DNA of 64,000 nt from Streptomyces sp. CBMA29 (GCF_014596445.1 NZ_MECL01000096.1:18609-82608); one strand, 5' to 3'. Shown: positions 28,373 through 36,060, counted from the first letter of the stretch. The notes: generated from the letters alone by a model not told the origin. A program made the numbers and translations.

Positions 28373-29231
28373 GACAACCCGGCCGACATCCGCCGGCACC
28401 GGTGACTGGATCGTGCGGGCCGCCGATCCGCGGCGTCCGGAAGTGGTGGGCGGCAGGACCGAACTGGTACGGCGCGTGCTCGCGGGAGCGCTGATCCCCG
28501 TACTCATGCTGATCAGTTGGGAAGTCTCGGCGCACTTCGGATGGACCGACCCGCGCTTCTTCGGGCGCCCCGTGACCGTCGCCCAGCAGGCGGTGGCCGA
28601 CATCCGGGACGGGCTGGTGTGGAAGGAGGCACGGATCACGCTCTTCCGGCTGATCGTAGGCTTCCTCCTGGGTTCCGTGTCCGGAATCCTGGCCGGCCTC
28701 GTCCTCAGCCAGTCGAGGATCGCCCGGTGGATCTTCGAGCCGATCATCCGGGCGCTGTACGTCATACCGAAACTGGCCCTGCTCCCGATCTTCCTGCTGG
28801 TCTTCGGCATCGGGGAGACACCGAAGGTCCTCTTCGTCGCGCTGGGCACGTTCTACATCGTCGCCTTCACCACACTGGCCGCGGCGCTGATGATTCCGGT
28901 GTCGTACCACGAGGTGGCCCGCTCCTACGGGCTCAGCCGGGCCCAGCGTTTCCGGTGGATGGTGTTCCCCGCCTGCCTGCCGCAGGTCGTCTCCAGCCTC
29001 CGTATCGCCGCGGGCATCTCCACGCTGCTGGTGATCGCGGTGGAGTTCGTCAGCGCGCAGCAGGGGCTGGGCTACTACACCTGGCATGCCTGGCAGTTGT
29101 TCCTGCCGGAACGAATGTACGTAGGCGTGATCACGATCTCCCTCATGGGGCTCGCCTTCAGCACGCTCGTGGGGGTGGTCGGGGCCCGGCTCGTCCGCTG
29201 GTCGGACCAGGAGTTCAGTGCGCAGCGGTGA
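28365..29231 (+). CDS. NitT/TauT-type ABC importer, permease
   Basis: This 288-residue inner-membrane permease has about six helices, with the first near ALIPVLMLISWEVSAHFG. The cytoplasmic coupling segment EVARSYGLSRAQRFRWMVFP matches the EAA loop of SsuC/TauC proteins. The start ATG lies inside the end of the ATPase gene. It is the last gene of the plus-strand operon and is followed by a hairpin before the convergent IclR gene. Confidence 0.93.
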   Translation: MTETTRPTSAGTGDWIVRAADPRRPEVVGGRTELVRRVLAGALIPVLMLISWEVSAHFGWTDPRFFGRPVTVAQQAVADIRDGLVWKEARITLFRLIVGFLLGSVSGILAGLVLSQSRIARWIFEPIIRALYVIPKLALLPIFLLVFGIGETPKVLFVALGTFYIVAFTTLAAALMIPVSYHEVARSYGLSRAQRFRWMVFPACLPQVVSSLRIAAGISTLLVIAVEFVSAQQGLGYYTWHAWQLFLPERMYVGVITISLMGLAFSTLVGVVGARLVRWSDQEFSAQR

Positions 29232-29255
29232 CACCCGCCCGTCGTGCGGGCACCG

Positions 29256-29279
29256 CCCGTCGGCGCGGGGGACGACGGG
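29256..29279. terminator. Hairpin between the permease and IclR genes
   Basis: CCCGTCG and CGACGGG form a perfect 7-bp stem around a 10-base loop in the 55-base gap between convergent genes. A weaker hairpin GCCCG-N5-CGGGC (29237-29251) precedes it. Confidence 0.5.
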
Positions 29280-29286
29280 ACAGCCC

Positions 29287-30051
29287 TCAGGCCGGGGGCG
29301 TCCGGCCCGGCGGGCGACCGCCCATCTCGTCGGTCATCGACGCGGCCTCGCGGACGATGGCCTCGATGGCGTCCTGCCCGCGTTCTTCCACGCGACTCAT
29401 CGGAATCGAGACCCCCAGGGCGCCGATCGGCGCTCCCGCGGTGTCGAACACCGCGGCGGCCACGCCCCACAGTTCCGGCCAGTGACGCCCCGCGCCGCTG
29501 TAGTAGCCCTGCTGGCGGACGGACGCCAGCAGGGTCTCCAACTCCGCGAGGTCGACGGCGGGTGCACTGTCGCCCTCCTGCCGCGCCCGCTCCACAGCGG
29601 ACTCGACCTCCTGGTGACCGAGCCAGGCGAGCACCGCGTGGCCGGTCGCGACATTCAGGAGTCCGTGTCTGCTTCCCATCCGGGCGTGGGCCCGAACCGG
29701 CGTGGCGGGTTCGCTGTGTGCCGTGTAGGTGACATCGCCCTGGTCGAACAGGGCGTAGACGGCCGTCTCGTCCAGGTCGTGCCGGAGGCGGTCGGTGTAC
29801 TTGCTCGCGAGACTCGCTATCCCGACGGACGCGTTGACGAAGCATCCGAGCCGCCACATCACCATGGTCGCCCGCCACATGCGGTCCGGCTGCTGGATGA
29901 CGAAGCCTTCGTCGGCCATCAGCCGCAGCGTGCGCAGGGCCGTGGGCGGTACCAGCCCGGTCTCCTCGCTCAGGTCCTTCAGCGTCAGAGGACCCTTCTC
30001 ACAGAGCGTGGTGAGCACTCGTAGTGTCCTGACGATAGCCCCCTCGGCCAC
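29287..30051 (-). CDS. IclR-family transcriptional regulator
   Basis: This 254-residue regulator has an N-terminal winged helix (LTLKDLSEETGLVPPTALRTLR) and an IclR effector domain. The domain has the typical HARMGSRHGLLNVATGHAVLAWL and GVAAAVFDTAGAPIGALGVS. The GTG at 30051 was chosen because GGAGG lies 9 bases upstream; a GTG at 30075 would add eight residues. IclR proteins mostly sense small organic acids and control catabolic operons next to them. It is convergent with the importer operon, and a motif in its promoter recurs twice in the divergent control region 9 kb away. The link is inferred. Confidence 0.92.
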   Translation of the reverse strand: MAEGAIVRTLRVLTTLCEKGPLTLKDLSEETGLVPPTALRTLRLMADEGFVIQQPDRMWRATMVMWRLGCFVNASVGIASLASKYTDRLRHDLDETAVYALFDQGDVTYTAHSEPATPVRAHARMGSRHGLLNVATGHAVLAWLGHQEVESAVERARQEGDSAPAVDLAELETLLASVRQQGYYSGAGRHWPELWGVAAAVFDTAGAPIGALGVSIPMSRVEERGQDAIEAIVREAASMTDEMGGRPPGRTPPA

Positions 30052-30112
30052 GAGTACATCCCTCCGTCGTCCCACCCGTCCTGCCTGTACCGAACCGCCA
30101 CTCTACGCCTGT

Positions 30113-30127
30113 TTCCACTGATTCAAA
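30113..30127. promoter_or_regulatory. Operator-like motif upstream of the IclR gene
   Basis: TTCCAC-N5-CAAA, matching the motif at 20912 in spacing and sequence (CAAA in place of GAAA). It lies 62 bases before the predicted IclR start. Confidence 0.35.
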
Positions 30128-30181
30128 TACGATTCAGCTCAGTCGAGGAGGCCGGGAGCGGAGCCCGCCGGGCGGGGAAGG

Positions 30182-30868
30182 TCAGAGGCACCGGCCTTCC
30201 CCAATTCCGCGGCGCAGCGTGAACCAGAAGGTCGGCACCGAGTTGGTGCCCGGTGTGACGTCGAGTAGTTCCCAGCCGGAGAACCTGGCGCGGAGCTCGT
30301 CGGCTGTGACGCCCGCCGCCCACGACGTGATCTCGGTGGTCGAGCTGCCGAGCCGCTCGGGGCCGTACCCGAACATCAGCAACCGTGATCCGGGAGCGGC
30401 GCGGTGGGTGAGCCCGGCGGCGTAGGCGTCGCGGCGGTGCAGCGGGACCCCGCAGTAGCAGCTCAGGTCGAAGAACAGGTCGAAGGGGCCCGGCACGTCC
30501 AGCTCATCGAGGCGGGTGGCGTCTCCGTGCAGCAGCCGCACTCCCACTCCTGCCTCCGCGGCCTTCTCCCTGGCCTGGTCGACTGCGCGATCGATCAGGT
30601 CGACGGCCGCCACCTCCCAGCCGTGCCGTGCGAGGTAGATGGCGTTGGTCCCCGTGCCGCAGCCGAGTTCGAGAGCGCGGCCGGGCGGCAGCGCGCCGTG
30701 CCCCTCTGTCAGGGCGACCAGCTCGGGCGGCGTCACGCCGGTGTCCCATGGCGCCTTGCCGGCGCGGTAGTAGCCCTCCAGCGCTCGGTGGACGGACTCT
30801 TCCTCCGGGTCTCGCCGCGTCGAGGCCAGGTCCGGTTCCGGCTTCTGCGTGGCGTTGGGCTGGTCCAT
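30182..30868 (-). CDS. Class I SAM-dependent methyltransferase
   Basis: This 228-residue methyltransferase has SAM-binding motif I ALELGCGTGTNAIYLARHG, followed by the acidic strand VAAVDLIDRAV and LLHGDATRL. The fold and the FDLFFDLSCYCGVPLHRRD segment resemble TehB/thiopurine-type small-molecule methyltransferases. The start at 30868 (MDQPNATQ) is preceded by GGGGGAG; a frame from 30907 would run through the operator. It is divergent from a TetR regulator across a shared palindromic site, a usual arrangement for self-protection or detoxification genes. The methyl acceptor is unknown. Confidence 0.88.
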   Translation of the reverse strand: MDQPNATQKPEPDLASTRRDPEEESVHRALEGYYRAGKAPWDTGVTPPELVALTEGHGALPPGRALELGCGTGTNAIYLARHGWEVAAVDLIDRAVDQAREKAAEAGVGVRLLHGDATRLDELDVPGPFDLFFDLSCYCGVPLHRRDAYAAGLTHRAAPGSRLLMFGYGPERLGSSTTEITSWAAGVTADELRARFSGWELLDVTPGTNSVPTFWFTLRRGIGEGRCL

Positions 30869-30885
30869 CGTCTCCCCCAAGAAAT

Positions 30886-30916
30886 TAGAGTCAAACTCTA
30901 GTGACATACTCTAGAG
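30886..30916. promoter_or_regulatory. TetR operator between methyltransferase and TetR genes
   Basis: TAGAGT-CAA-ACTCTA is a perfect 15-bp palindrome at 30886-30900. A second palindrome CTCTAGAG follows at 30909-30916, so the half-site ACTCTA recurs 13 bases apart. The whole 61-base gap is consumed by this site and the two ribosome sites. A bound TetR dimer would block both genes. Confidence 0.75.
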
Positions 30917-30929
30917 ATATGCTCGCACC

Positions 30930-31574
30930 ATGGACAATGTCAAGCGGCCGGACAAGCGGGCCGAGCGCTCACGCCGCACGCGCGAAAAGATCGTCGAGGC
31001 GGCTCGCGAGCTGTTCGTCGCGCAGGGTTACGGGGCGACGAGCCTGCAAGAGGTCGCGGACCGGGCGGGCGTGGCCGTCCAGACGGTCTACTTCGTCTTC
31101 CGCAACAAGCGCACGCTGTTCAAGGACGTCGTCGACACGTCCATCGCCGGGGACACCGAGCCGGTCGCGACCATGGATCGTGAGTGGTTTCGCGCCGCGT
31201 GCGCCGAGCCCACCGCAGCCGGCCAACTGCGCGCGCACGTCCACGGCACCCGCGAGATCCTCGGCCGGGTCGCCCCGATCATGCCGCTGATCGCGACCGC
31301 CGCGGCCACCGACCCTGAGATCGCCGCACAGTGGCCGGACGGCCCTGACCCGCGCTACACCGTGCAGTACGCAGCGGCCGAAGCCCTGGTCCGCAAGCCC
31401 GACACCCGTCCCGGCCTCGGCGTCGAGACGGCGGCGGACCTGCTGTTCGGCCTGCTCAGCCCGCAGCTCTACCTGATCTTCGTCCGCGACCGCGACTGGT
31501 CACCGGACACGTGGGAAGAGTGGGCCCGTACCGCCTTGACCTCCCAACTCTGCGCCGACCCCGACAGGCGCTAG
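30930..31574 (+). CDS. TetR-family transcriptional regulator
   Basis: This 214-residue regulator has an N-terminal TetR helix-turn-helix (IVEAARELFVAQGYGATSLQ, then VAVQTVYFVFRNKRTLFKDV). The all-helical ligand domain ends with a DWSPDTWEEWARTAL helix. The length is normal. It is divergent from a methyltransferase gene and probably represses both through the palindromes between them. The inducer is unknown. Confidence 0.93.
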   Translation: MDNVKRPDKRAERSRRTREKIVEAARELFVAQGYGATSLQEVADRAGVAVQTVYFVFRNKRTLFKDVVDTSIAGDTEPVATMDREWFRAACAEPTAAGQLRAHVHGTREILGRVAPIMPLIATAAATDPEIAAQWPDGPDPRYTVQYAAAEALVRKPDTRPGLGVETAADLLFGLLSPQLYLIFVRDRDWSPDTWEEWARTALTSQLCADPDRR

Positions 31575-31595
31575 GGCCGTCACCCTGTCCGGCGA

Positions 31596-31610
31596 AGGTC
31601 GGGGCGACCT
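31596..31610 (+). terminator. Hairpin after the TetR gene
   Basis: AGGTCG-GGG-CGACCT is a perfect 6-bp stem with a 3-base loop, 22 bases after the TetR stop, in the 170-base gap before the convergent LacI gene. Nothing else is seen in that gap. Confidence 0.4.
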
Positions 31611-31744
31611 GGTGCCGACCGTACGAACTGCCAACCTGCGGCGGGACGACAGCGCCGGCGAGTCAACCGGACACGGCTCCCCCTCCCGCACACCGTCCAC
31701 GGCGACCCCGGCCGTGCGGGCGGCGGCGACAGCGATCCGCTCGC

Positions 31745-32794
31745 TCAGCGGGTCGGGGCGGGGGCCGGGGCCTGGCAGGAGGAGCGGACGATGAGCTGAG
31801 CGCCGACGCGGTAGGTACGGGCGGACCGGGGGGCGGGGGCCGGGGGGCGGGGCGACTGGCCGCCTCGGTCCAACTGCTGGCTCAGCAGATCCATGGCGAG
31901 CTCACCGAGTTCGCGGGGACCGCTGTCGACCACGGTGACCGGCGGGTGCCACCAACTGAGCCAGGGGATGTCCTCGTAGCAGATGAGGGACAGATCCTCG
32001 GGCACGCGGACGCCGTGGGCCACCAGGGTGGGCAGGATACCGAAGGCGGCCTCGTGGTTGGCCGCGATGAGGGCTGTCATGGCGGGAGCGGCCTTCAACA
32101 GTTCCGTCAACGCCTCAGCCCCGAAGGCCGGTTCGAGCGCGCCGCGGCGGACGAGCGCCGGATTGACGTCGAGTCCGGCGTCCCGCAAGGCGGCGGAGTA
32201 GCCCGAGTAACGGTCGCGTCCCGAGGTGATCTGCTGCGGGCCGCCGATGAAACCTATCCGCCGATGTCCCAGCCCCAGCAGGTACGTTGTGGCCTCGTAG
32301 GCGCCGTCCCGGTCGGCGGCGAGCACAGCGGGGGCGGCGCTGTCGTTGGGCTCGCGGATCACGTTCACCACCGCGGTGCCGCCCGCAAGCATCCCGTTGG
32401 TGATCGCCGCGTGCTCGGAACTGCCGACGATGATGACGCCGTCGATGTTGTGTTCCGCGAGGGTGTTGAGCACCGCGCGCTCGCGCTGCGAGTCGCCGTC
32501 GGTGATGCAGAGCAGGACCTGATAACCCTGGGCCACCGCACGGCGCTGCACGACCTCGGCGATGGTGTGGAACGAGGCGTTGATCAGGTTGGTGAGGACC
32601 AGGCCGATCAGCCTCGACTGCCGTGAACGCAGGGCGCTGGCCATCCTGTTGACCCGGTAGCCGAGCTGCTGCGCCGCGCGTTCGACCTGAGCCCTGGTCG
32701 TCGCGGAGATGAGCGGCGAGCCGCTGAGCGCTCGGGAGGCGGTGCTCCGGGAGACGCCGGCGGCCTGGGCGACGTCATTGAGCGTGATCGTCAT
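31745..32794 (-). CDS. LacI-family transcriptional regulator
   Basis: This 349-residue regulator has an N-terminal LacI headpiece (TLNDVAQAAGVSRSTASRAL) with the hinge ASALRSRQSRLIGLVLTNL. The periplasmic-binding-like effector domain shows IDGVIIVGSSEHAAI, GHRRIGFIGGPQQ and EDLSLICYEDIPW. The start at 32794 (MTITLNDV) places the headpiece at the very N-terminus, as usual; a longer frame from 32986 is rejected. It is divergent from the 14-gene cyclic-amide operon. Two nearly identical TGCAATCGATCC sites in the gap are likely its operators, giving autoregulation and operon repression. The inducer is not known. Confidence 0.93.
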   Translation of the reverse strand: MTITLNDVAQAAGVSRSTASRALSGSPLISATTRAQVERAAQQLGYRVNRMASALRSRQSRLIGLVLTNLINASFHTIAEVVQRRAVAQGYQVLLCITDGDSQRERAVLNTLAEHNIDGVIIVGSSEHAAITNGMLAGGTAVVNVIREPNDSAAPAVLAADRDGAYEATTYLLGLGHRRIGFIGGPQQITSGRDRYSGYSAALRDAGLDVNPALVRRGALEPAFGAEALTELLKAAPAMTALIAANHEAAFGILPTLVAHGVRVPEDLSLICYEDIPWLSWWHPPVTVVDSGPRELGELAMDLLSQQLDRGGQSPRPPAPAPRSARTYRVGAQLIVRSSCQAPAPAPTR

Positions 32795-32884
32795 CGGTGT
32801 TCCGTCCACGGGGGCTCTCGGTGGGACCTCTGTTGAGTGAGGGTGCCCATGATGACAGCACTGTGACACAGCCGCGCACATCAG

Positions 32885-32899
32885 TGCAATCGATCCCAC
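32885..32899. promoter_or_regulatory. LacI-type operator candidate O1
   Basis: TGCAATCGATCCCAC, followed by AAGAGTGAG. It is centred on a CG step within ATCGAT, as in LacI-family operators, and lies about 90 bases before the LacI start. Confidence 0.5.
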
Positions 32900-33073
32900 A
32901 AGAGTGAGCAATCGTGCCTTCACTCCGGTCGACTCGACGGTCCAACGGCGGTCCAACAGCGGTCCGCCGATGGCTCGATGTGCCACCTAGACGGTCAATT
33001 GTGGCGGAAAGAATCCTCATTGTGTCCGAAATATTTCCCAAAGGAGGCCGACGTAAGACTTGTGTTACGCGTC

Positions 33074-33100
33074 TTGACACTCGCAGGGTATGGCTACAAC
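33074..33100 (+). promoter_or_regulatory. Promoter of the cyclic-amide operon
   Basis: A consensus -35 TTGACA (33074-33079) is followed after 15 bases by TACAAC (33095-33100), a fair -10. The spacing is a little short. The second operator copy begins 5 bases downstream, which is the usual position for repression. Confidence 0.45.
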
Positions 33101-33104
33101 GTTA

Positions 33105-33119
33105 TGCAATCGATCCTAC
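33105..33119. promoter_or_regulatory. LacI-type operator candidate O2
   Basis: TGCAATCGATCCTAC, followed by GAAGTGAG; it shares a 12-base exact core with O1. It covers the predicted transcription start and runs up to the ribosome site of the first gene. Confidence 0.5.
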
Positions 33120-33134
33120 GAAGTGAGGGAAGCG

Positions 33135-34100
33135 ATGAATCGCGACGACGTCGGCTGGCAGGGCTACTGGGTGGCGGCTCCCACGCCGTTCACTCGGGAC
33201 GGTTCCGTCGATCGCGGCGCCTGGCGCTCCCTGCTGGCGCTGTACGTCCGCCAGGGCGTGCACGGCGTCCTCGTCAACGGAAGTACGGGCGAGTGGTTCA
33301 GCCAGAGCGCGGCCGAACGCCGGGAAGTGGCCGAGATCGCCGTGCGCGAGGTCGACGGCCGGATGCCGGTCGTCGTCGGGGTCACCGCGTACACCGCCCG
33401 CGAGGCGAGCGCGCTGGCCGAACACGCAGCGTCCATCGGCGCCCAGGGCGTACTGGCCACCCCGCCGCCGTACGCCCACCTGTCACCGGACGAGATCGTC
33501 GCCTTCTACCGCGAGGTCAGCCGGGCCACCGCGCTGCCGTTCATGGTCTACAACTGGCCGCGCGGCGTCGGCGTCGACATCGGCGCGTACCCCGGCCTCG
33601 CCCGTCGGCTCGCCGACCTCGATCAGGTGGTGGCCATCAAGGACAGCACCGGCGACTGGCTGCGGATGCTGGACACCGTCGAGGCCGTGAGCGCGGACGT
33701 CCGGGTGTTCGGCAGCTTCCTGCACCGGCGCGGCCTCGCCGTTCTGCTGGGGATGGGCGGAGACGGAAACATCGACGGCGGCGGGCTCGCCGCCCCCTTC
33801 GCCGTGCCGTACTACGAGGCGGTCGAGGCCGGTGACCGCGAAGCGGCCGCACGCTGGGCTGACCGGTACGCCGGGGTGTCGTCCCGGCTGATCCGCCCGG
33901 ACTACAGCGGCGTGTTCGCCTCGCCCATCGCCCAACTCAAGGCGGCCATGCGGCTGCTCGGCCAGCCCGGCGGCCACGTACGCCCGCCCCTGCTCGAACT
34001 CACCGACCCCGCGGCCCTGTCGGCCATCGCCGACGTACTCGACGGCACCGGCCTCGCCGCGGCCCTCGACGTCAACTCCCTTCAGGAGGCGACGCGATGA
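33135..34100 (+). CDS. Dihydrodipicolinate synthase / N-acetylneuraminate lyase family aldolase
   Basis: This 321-residue class I aldolase-fold enzyme has GSTGEW (the pyruvate-carboxylate binding loop), Tyr139 in VYNWPRGVGV and the Schiff-base Lys169 in VVAIKDSTGD. Members cleave or dehydrate 2-keto acids. One branch, next to hydroxyproline dehydrogenases, deaminates pyrroline-hydroxycarboxylate. Here it is the first gene before a three-subunit dehydrogenase of that same general type, so it probably acts on the 2-keto or imino acid the dehydrogenase makes. AGGGA lies before ATG 33135. True lysine synthesis is unlikely in this setting. It overlaps the next gene by 4 bases. Confidence 0.9.
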   Translation: MNRDDVGWQGYWVAAPTPFTRDGSVDRGAWRSLLALYVRQGVHGVLVNGSTGEWFSQSAAERREVAEIAVREVDGRMPVVVGVTAYTAREASALAEHAASIGAQGVLATPPPYAHLSPDEIVAFYREVSRATALPFMVYNWPRGVGVDIGAYPGLARRLADLDQVVAIKDSTGDWLRMLDTVEAVSADVRVFGSFLHRRGLAVLLGMGGDGNIDGGGLAAPFAVPYYEAVEAGDREAAARWADRYAGVSSRLIRPDYSGVFASPIAQLKAAMRLLGQPGGHVRPPLLELTDPAALSAIADVLDGTGLAAALDVNSLQEATR

Positions 34101-34399
34101 CCGTACGGATCACGCTCGACGGCCGGGACCTGGACGCGCCGGAGGGCGCTGTCCTCACCACCGCCCTGCTCGGCGCCGGGCAAGCGCGCCTGGGCGACCA
34201 CGCCGTGACCGGCGAACCGCGCGGTGCCTGGTGCGGGATGGGTGTGTGCTTCGAGTGCGAGGTGACGGTGGACGGCGATCGGTCTGTACGCGCCTGCCTC
34301 ACGCTGGTCCTGCCCGGCATGGCCGTGACCACCGGCACCGGCACCGTGACCGCTGACGCCTGCGGCACCGAGGCGTCCGCCACGCGGGGCGCGCCATGA
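34097..34399 (+). CDS. Small (2Fe-2S) subunit of an HcnABC/opine-oxidase-like dehydrogenase
   Basis: This 100-residue protein has ferredoxin-like cysteines in WCGMGVCFEC and a further Cys in RACLTLV, enough for one [2Fe-2S] cluster. Such short proteins are the HcnA-like (gamma) subunit of membrane-linked amino- or imino-acid dehydrogenases, including HcnABC, octopine and nopaline oxidases and D-hydroxyproline dehydrogenase. It overlaps both neighbours by 4 bases, as expected for subunits of one complex. Confidence 0.88.
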   Translation: MTVRITLDGRDLDAPEGAVLTTALLGAGQARLGDHAVTGEPRGAWCGMGVCFECEVTVDGDRSVRACLTLVLPGMAVTTGTGTVTADACGTEASATRGAP

Positions 34400-36060
34400 G
34401 CGCGGCGCGTGGCGAGTACGACGTCGTGGTCGTCGGCGGTGGCCCGGCCGGGCTCACCGCGTCACTGCGGCTGGCGCGGGCCGGTCTCCTGGTCGCCGTC
34501 GTGGACGAACAACCCGAACTGGGCGGCCAGTTCTACCACCAAGCGGCGTCGGCCGGTCGCGGCGGCGCGCCGGGCCACCGGCCCGAGGGCGCCGAGCTGA
34601 TCCGCGCCGTGCGAGCCGCAGGTGTGGACTGCCGGACCGGCACGAGCGTGTGGGGTGTGGCGGACGACGGAAGCACGCTGCTGACCTGCGACACCGGCGG
34701 CGACGGTGCCGCCGCACTCACCGGCAAGTACCTGGTGCTCGCCACCGGCGGTCACGAGCGGGCCGTGCCCTTTCCCGGCTGGGAACTCCCCGGTGTCACG
34801 ACGGTCGGACTCGCCCAGCACCTGGCCGCGGACGGCGTCCCGGTCGGGCAGCGGGTCCTGCTGGCGGGCTCAGGACCCTTCCTGCTGCCGGTGGCCTGCT
34901 CGCTCCTCGCCCTCGGTGTGAGCGTGGTGGGCGTCGCGGAGGCCGGGCGGCCCTACCGCCTGGCACCGCGCGGTCTCGGAGCGCTGGCCCACCCCGCACG
35001 GCTGGCCGAACTGGCGGGCTACGCGGCGCGGTTGGCCCGCCACCGGGTACCGGTCTGGCAGGGGCGCGTGGTCATGGGCGCGGGGCCGGACAGCACCGGC
35101 CGACGTATCGGCTCGGTCACCCTGGCCACCACCGATGCGCCCGATGTATCCGTCAGGACCGCCGAGGTGGACGCCCTCTGTGTCGGCGTGGGCTTCCGCC
35201 CGCAGACCGAACTCGCCCGGCTGCTGGGCTGTGCGACCCGCACCGAACCGCGCGGCGGTGACGTCCTGCCGGTGACCGACGACGACGGCCGTACGTCGCG
35301 CGAGGACGTCTACGTGGTGGGGGAAGCGTCCGGCATCGGCGGCGCCCGGCTTGCGGTCGCCGAGGGAGCCATGGCGGCGGCGGCCATCCTGGTACGTGAG
35401 GGGCTGCCGATCCGGCGCCCTGTCCGCCTCGCGGCGCACCGCCGCCGGGCTCGGGGCTTCGCCGACCTCACCGACCGGCTCTACCCGGCGCCGAGCCGAC
35501 TGATCCGCGGCCTGACGGAGGCGCTGCCCGACGAGGCTCGGGTCTGCCGCTGCGAGGCGGTAACGGCGGGAGCGATCAGGGAAGCCGTCGCGGCCTGCGG
35601 CCCCGCACAACCGGGGAACGGCCTGCGCCCGGCCTCCCCGCACGACCCATCTCTCGGCCAGGAGCCGCTTACTGCCACCGACCATCCCGGTCAACCCGCC
35701 GCAGCCAGCCACCCCGCACAGCCGGGGGACGGCCCGTCCTCTGATCGGGAGTCGGCCGCCTCCCGGGCTCCCGGTGGGGCCGTCGCGCCGGAACGCGTTA
35801 CCGAGTCGGACCACTCCGCCGCGACCGTTCGGTCGGTCGTCGGCCATGGCCGCGACGGCGCCGACATCGACGCTGTCAAGAGCATGACCCGAGCGGGGAT
35901 GGGCCCCTGCCAGGGCCGGATCTGCGGGCCCGCGGTGGCGGCGCTGTGCGGAGCCGAGGGCAGTCCTGCGGCGTTCACCGCGCGTGGCCCCGTACGCCCG
36001 GTGTCCCTGGACACGCTCGCCTCGTCGGTGGACGGGCCCGCCGTGGGGGCGCTGTCATGA
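34396..36060 (+). CDS. FAD/NAD-binding alpha subunit of the same dehydrogenase, with a split Fe-S domain
   Basis: This 554-residue HcnB-like subunit starts with a dinucleotide fold (VVVVGGGPAGLTASLRLARAG) and a second one near residue 155 (RVLLAGSGPFLLPVA). Its C-terminal BFD-like [2Fe-2S] domain supplies C384 and C386 in VCRCEAV and C505 and C510 in GPCQGRICGP. In relatives these pairs are some 35 residues apart. Here about 80 extra Pro/Ser/Ala/Gly-rich residues (about 405-488) separate them, making the protein that much longer than usual. It is between the small subunit and the FAD-dependent beta subunit with 4-base overlaps. The four Cys are kept, so the domain may still fold with the insert looped out. 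Confidence 0.9.
   Translation: MSAARGEYDVVVVGGGPAGLTASLRLARAGLLVAVVDEQPELGGQFYHQAASAGRGGAPGHRPEGAELIRAVRAAGVDCRTGTSVWGVADDGSTLLTCDTGGDGAAALTGKYLVLATGGHERAVPFPGWELPGVTTVGLAQHLAADGVPVGQRVLLAGSGPFLLPVACSLLALGVSVVGVAEAGRPYRLAPRGLGALAHPARLAELAGYAARLARHRVPVWQGRVVMGAGPDSTGRRIGSVTLATTDAPDVSVRTAEVDALCVGVGFRPQTELARLLGCATRTEPRGGDVLPVTDDDGRTSREDVYVVGEASGIGGARLAVAEGAMAAAAILVREGLPIRRPVRLAAHRRRARGFADLTDRLYPAPSRLIRGLTEALPDEARVCRCEAVTAGAIREAVAACGPAQPGNGLRPASPHDPSLGQEPLTATDHPGQPAAASHPAQPGDGPSSDRESAASRAPGGAVAPERVTESDHSAATVRSVVGHGRDGADIDAVKSMTRAGMGPCQGRICGPAVAALCGAEGSPAAFTARGPVRPVSLDTLASSVDGPAVGALS

Larger units (their letters stand above)
32795..33134. promoter_or_regulatory. Divergent control region of the LacI / cyclic-amide operon
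   Basis: This 340-base non-coding stretch is locally AT-rich (about 32985-33115). It contains two copies of TGCAATCGATCCYAC 220 bases apart, a TTGACA-type promoter next to the second copy, and no gene. The spacing equals about 21 helical turns, which would allow DNA looping between two bound repressors. Confidence 0.7.

Noticed and set aside
6398..29231. Steroid or cholesterol degradation cluster
   Set aside because: Paired ACADs are reminiscent of it, but no ketosteroid dehydrogenase, ring-cleavage (hsa) or mce genes are visible.
26269..29231. Taurine or alkanesulphonate uptake system
   Set aside because: The transporter class fits, but there is no sulphonate monooxygenase or flavin reductase of the Ssu/Tau kind; the neighbours are beta-oxidation genes.
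33040..33060. A perfect ribosome site (AAAGGAGG) suggesting an extra small gene before the aldolase
   Set aside because: No start codon follows at a workable distance with a meaningful frame, and the site lies upstream of the predicted promoter.
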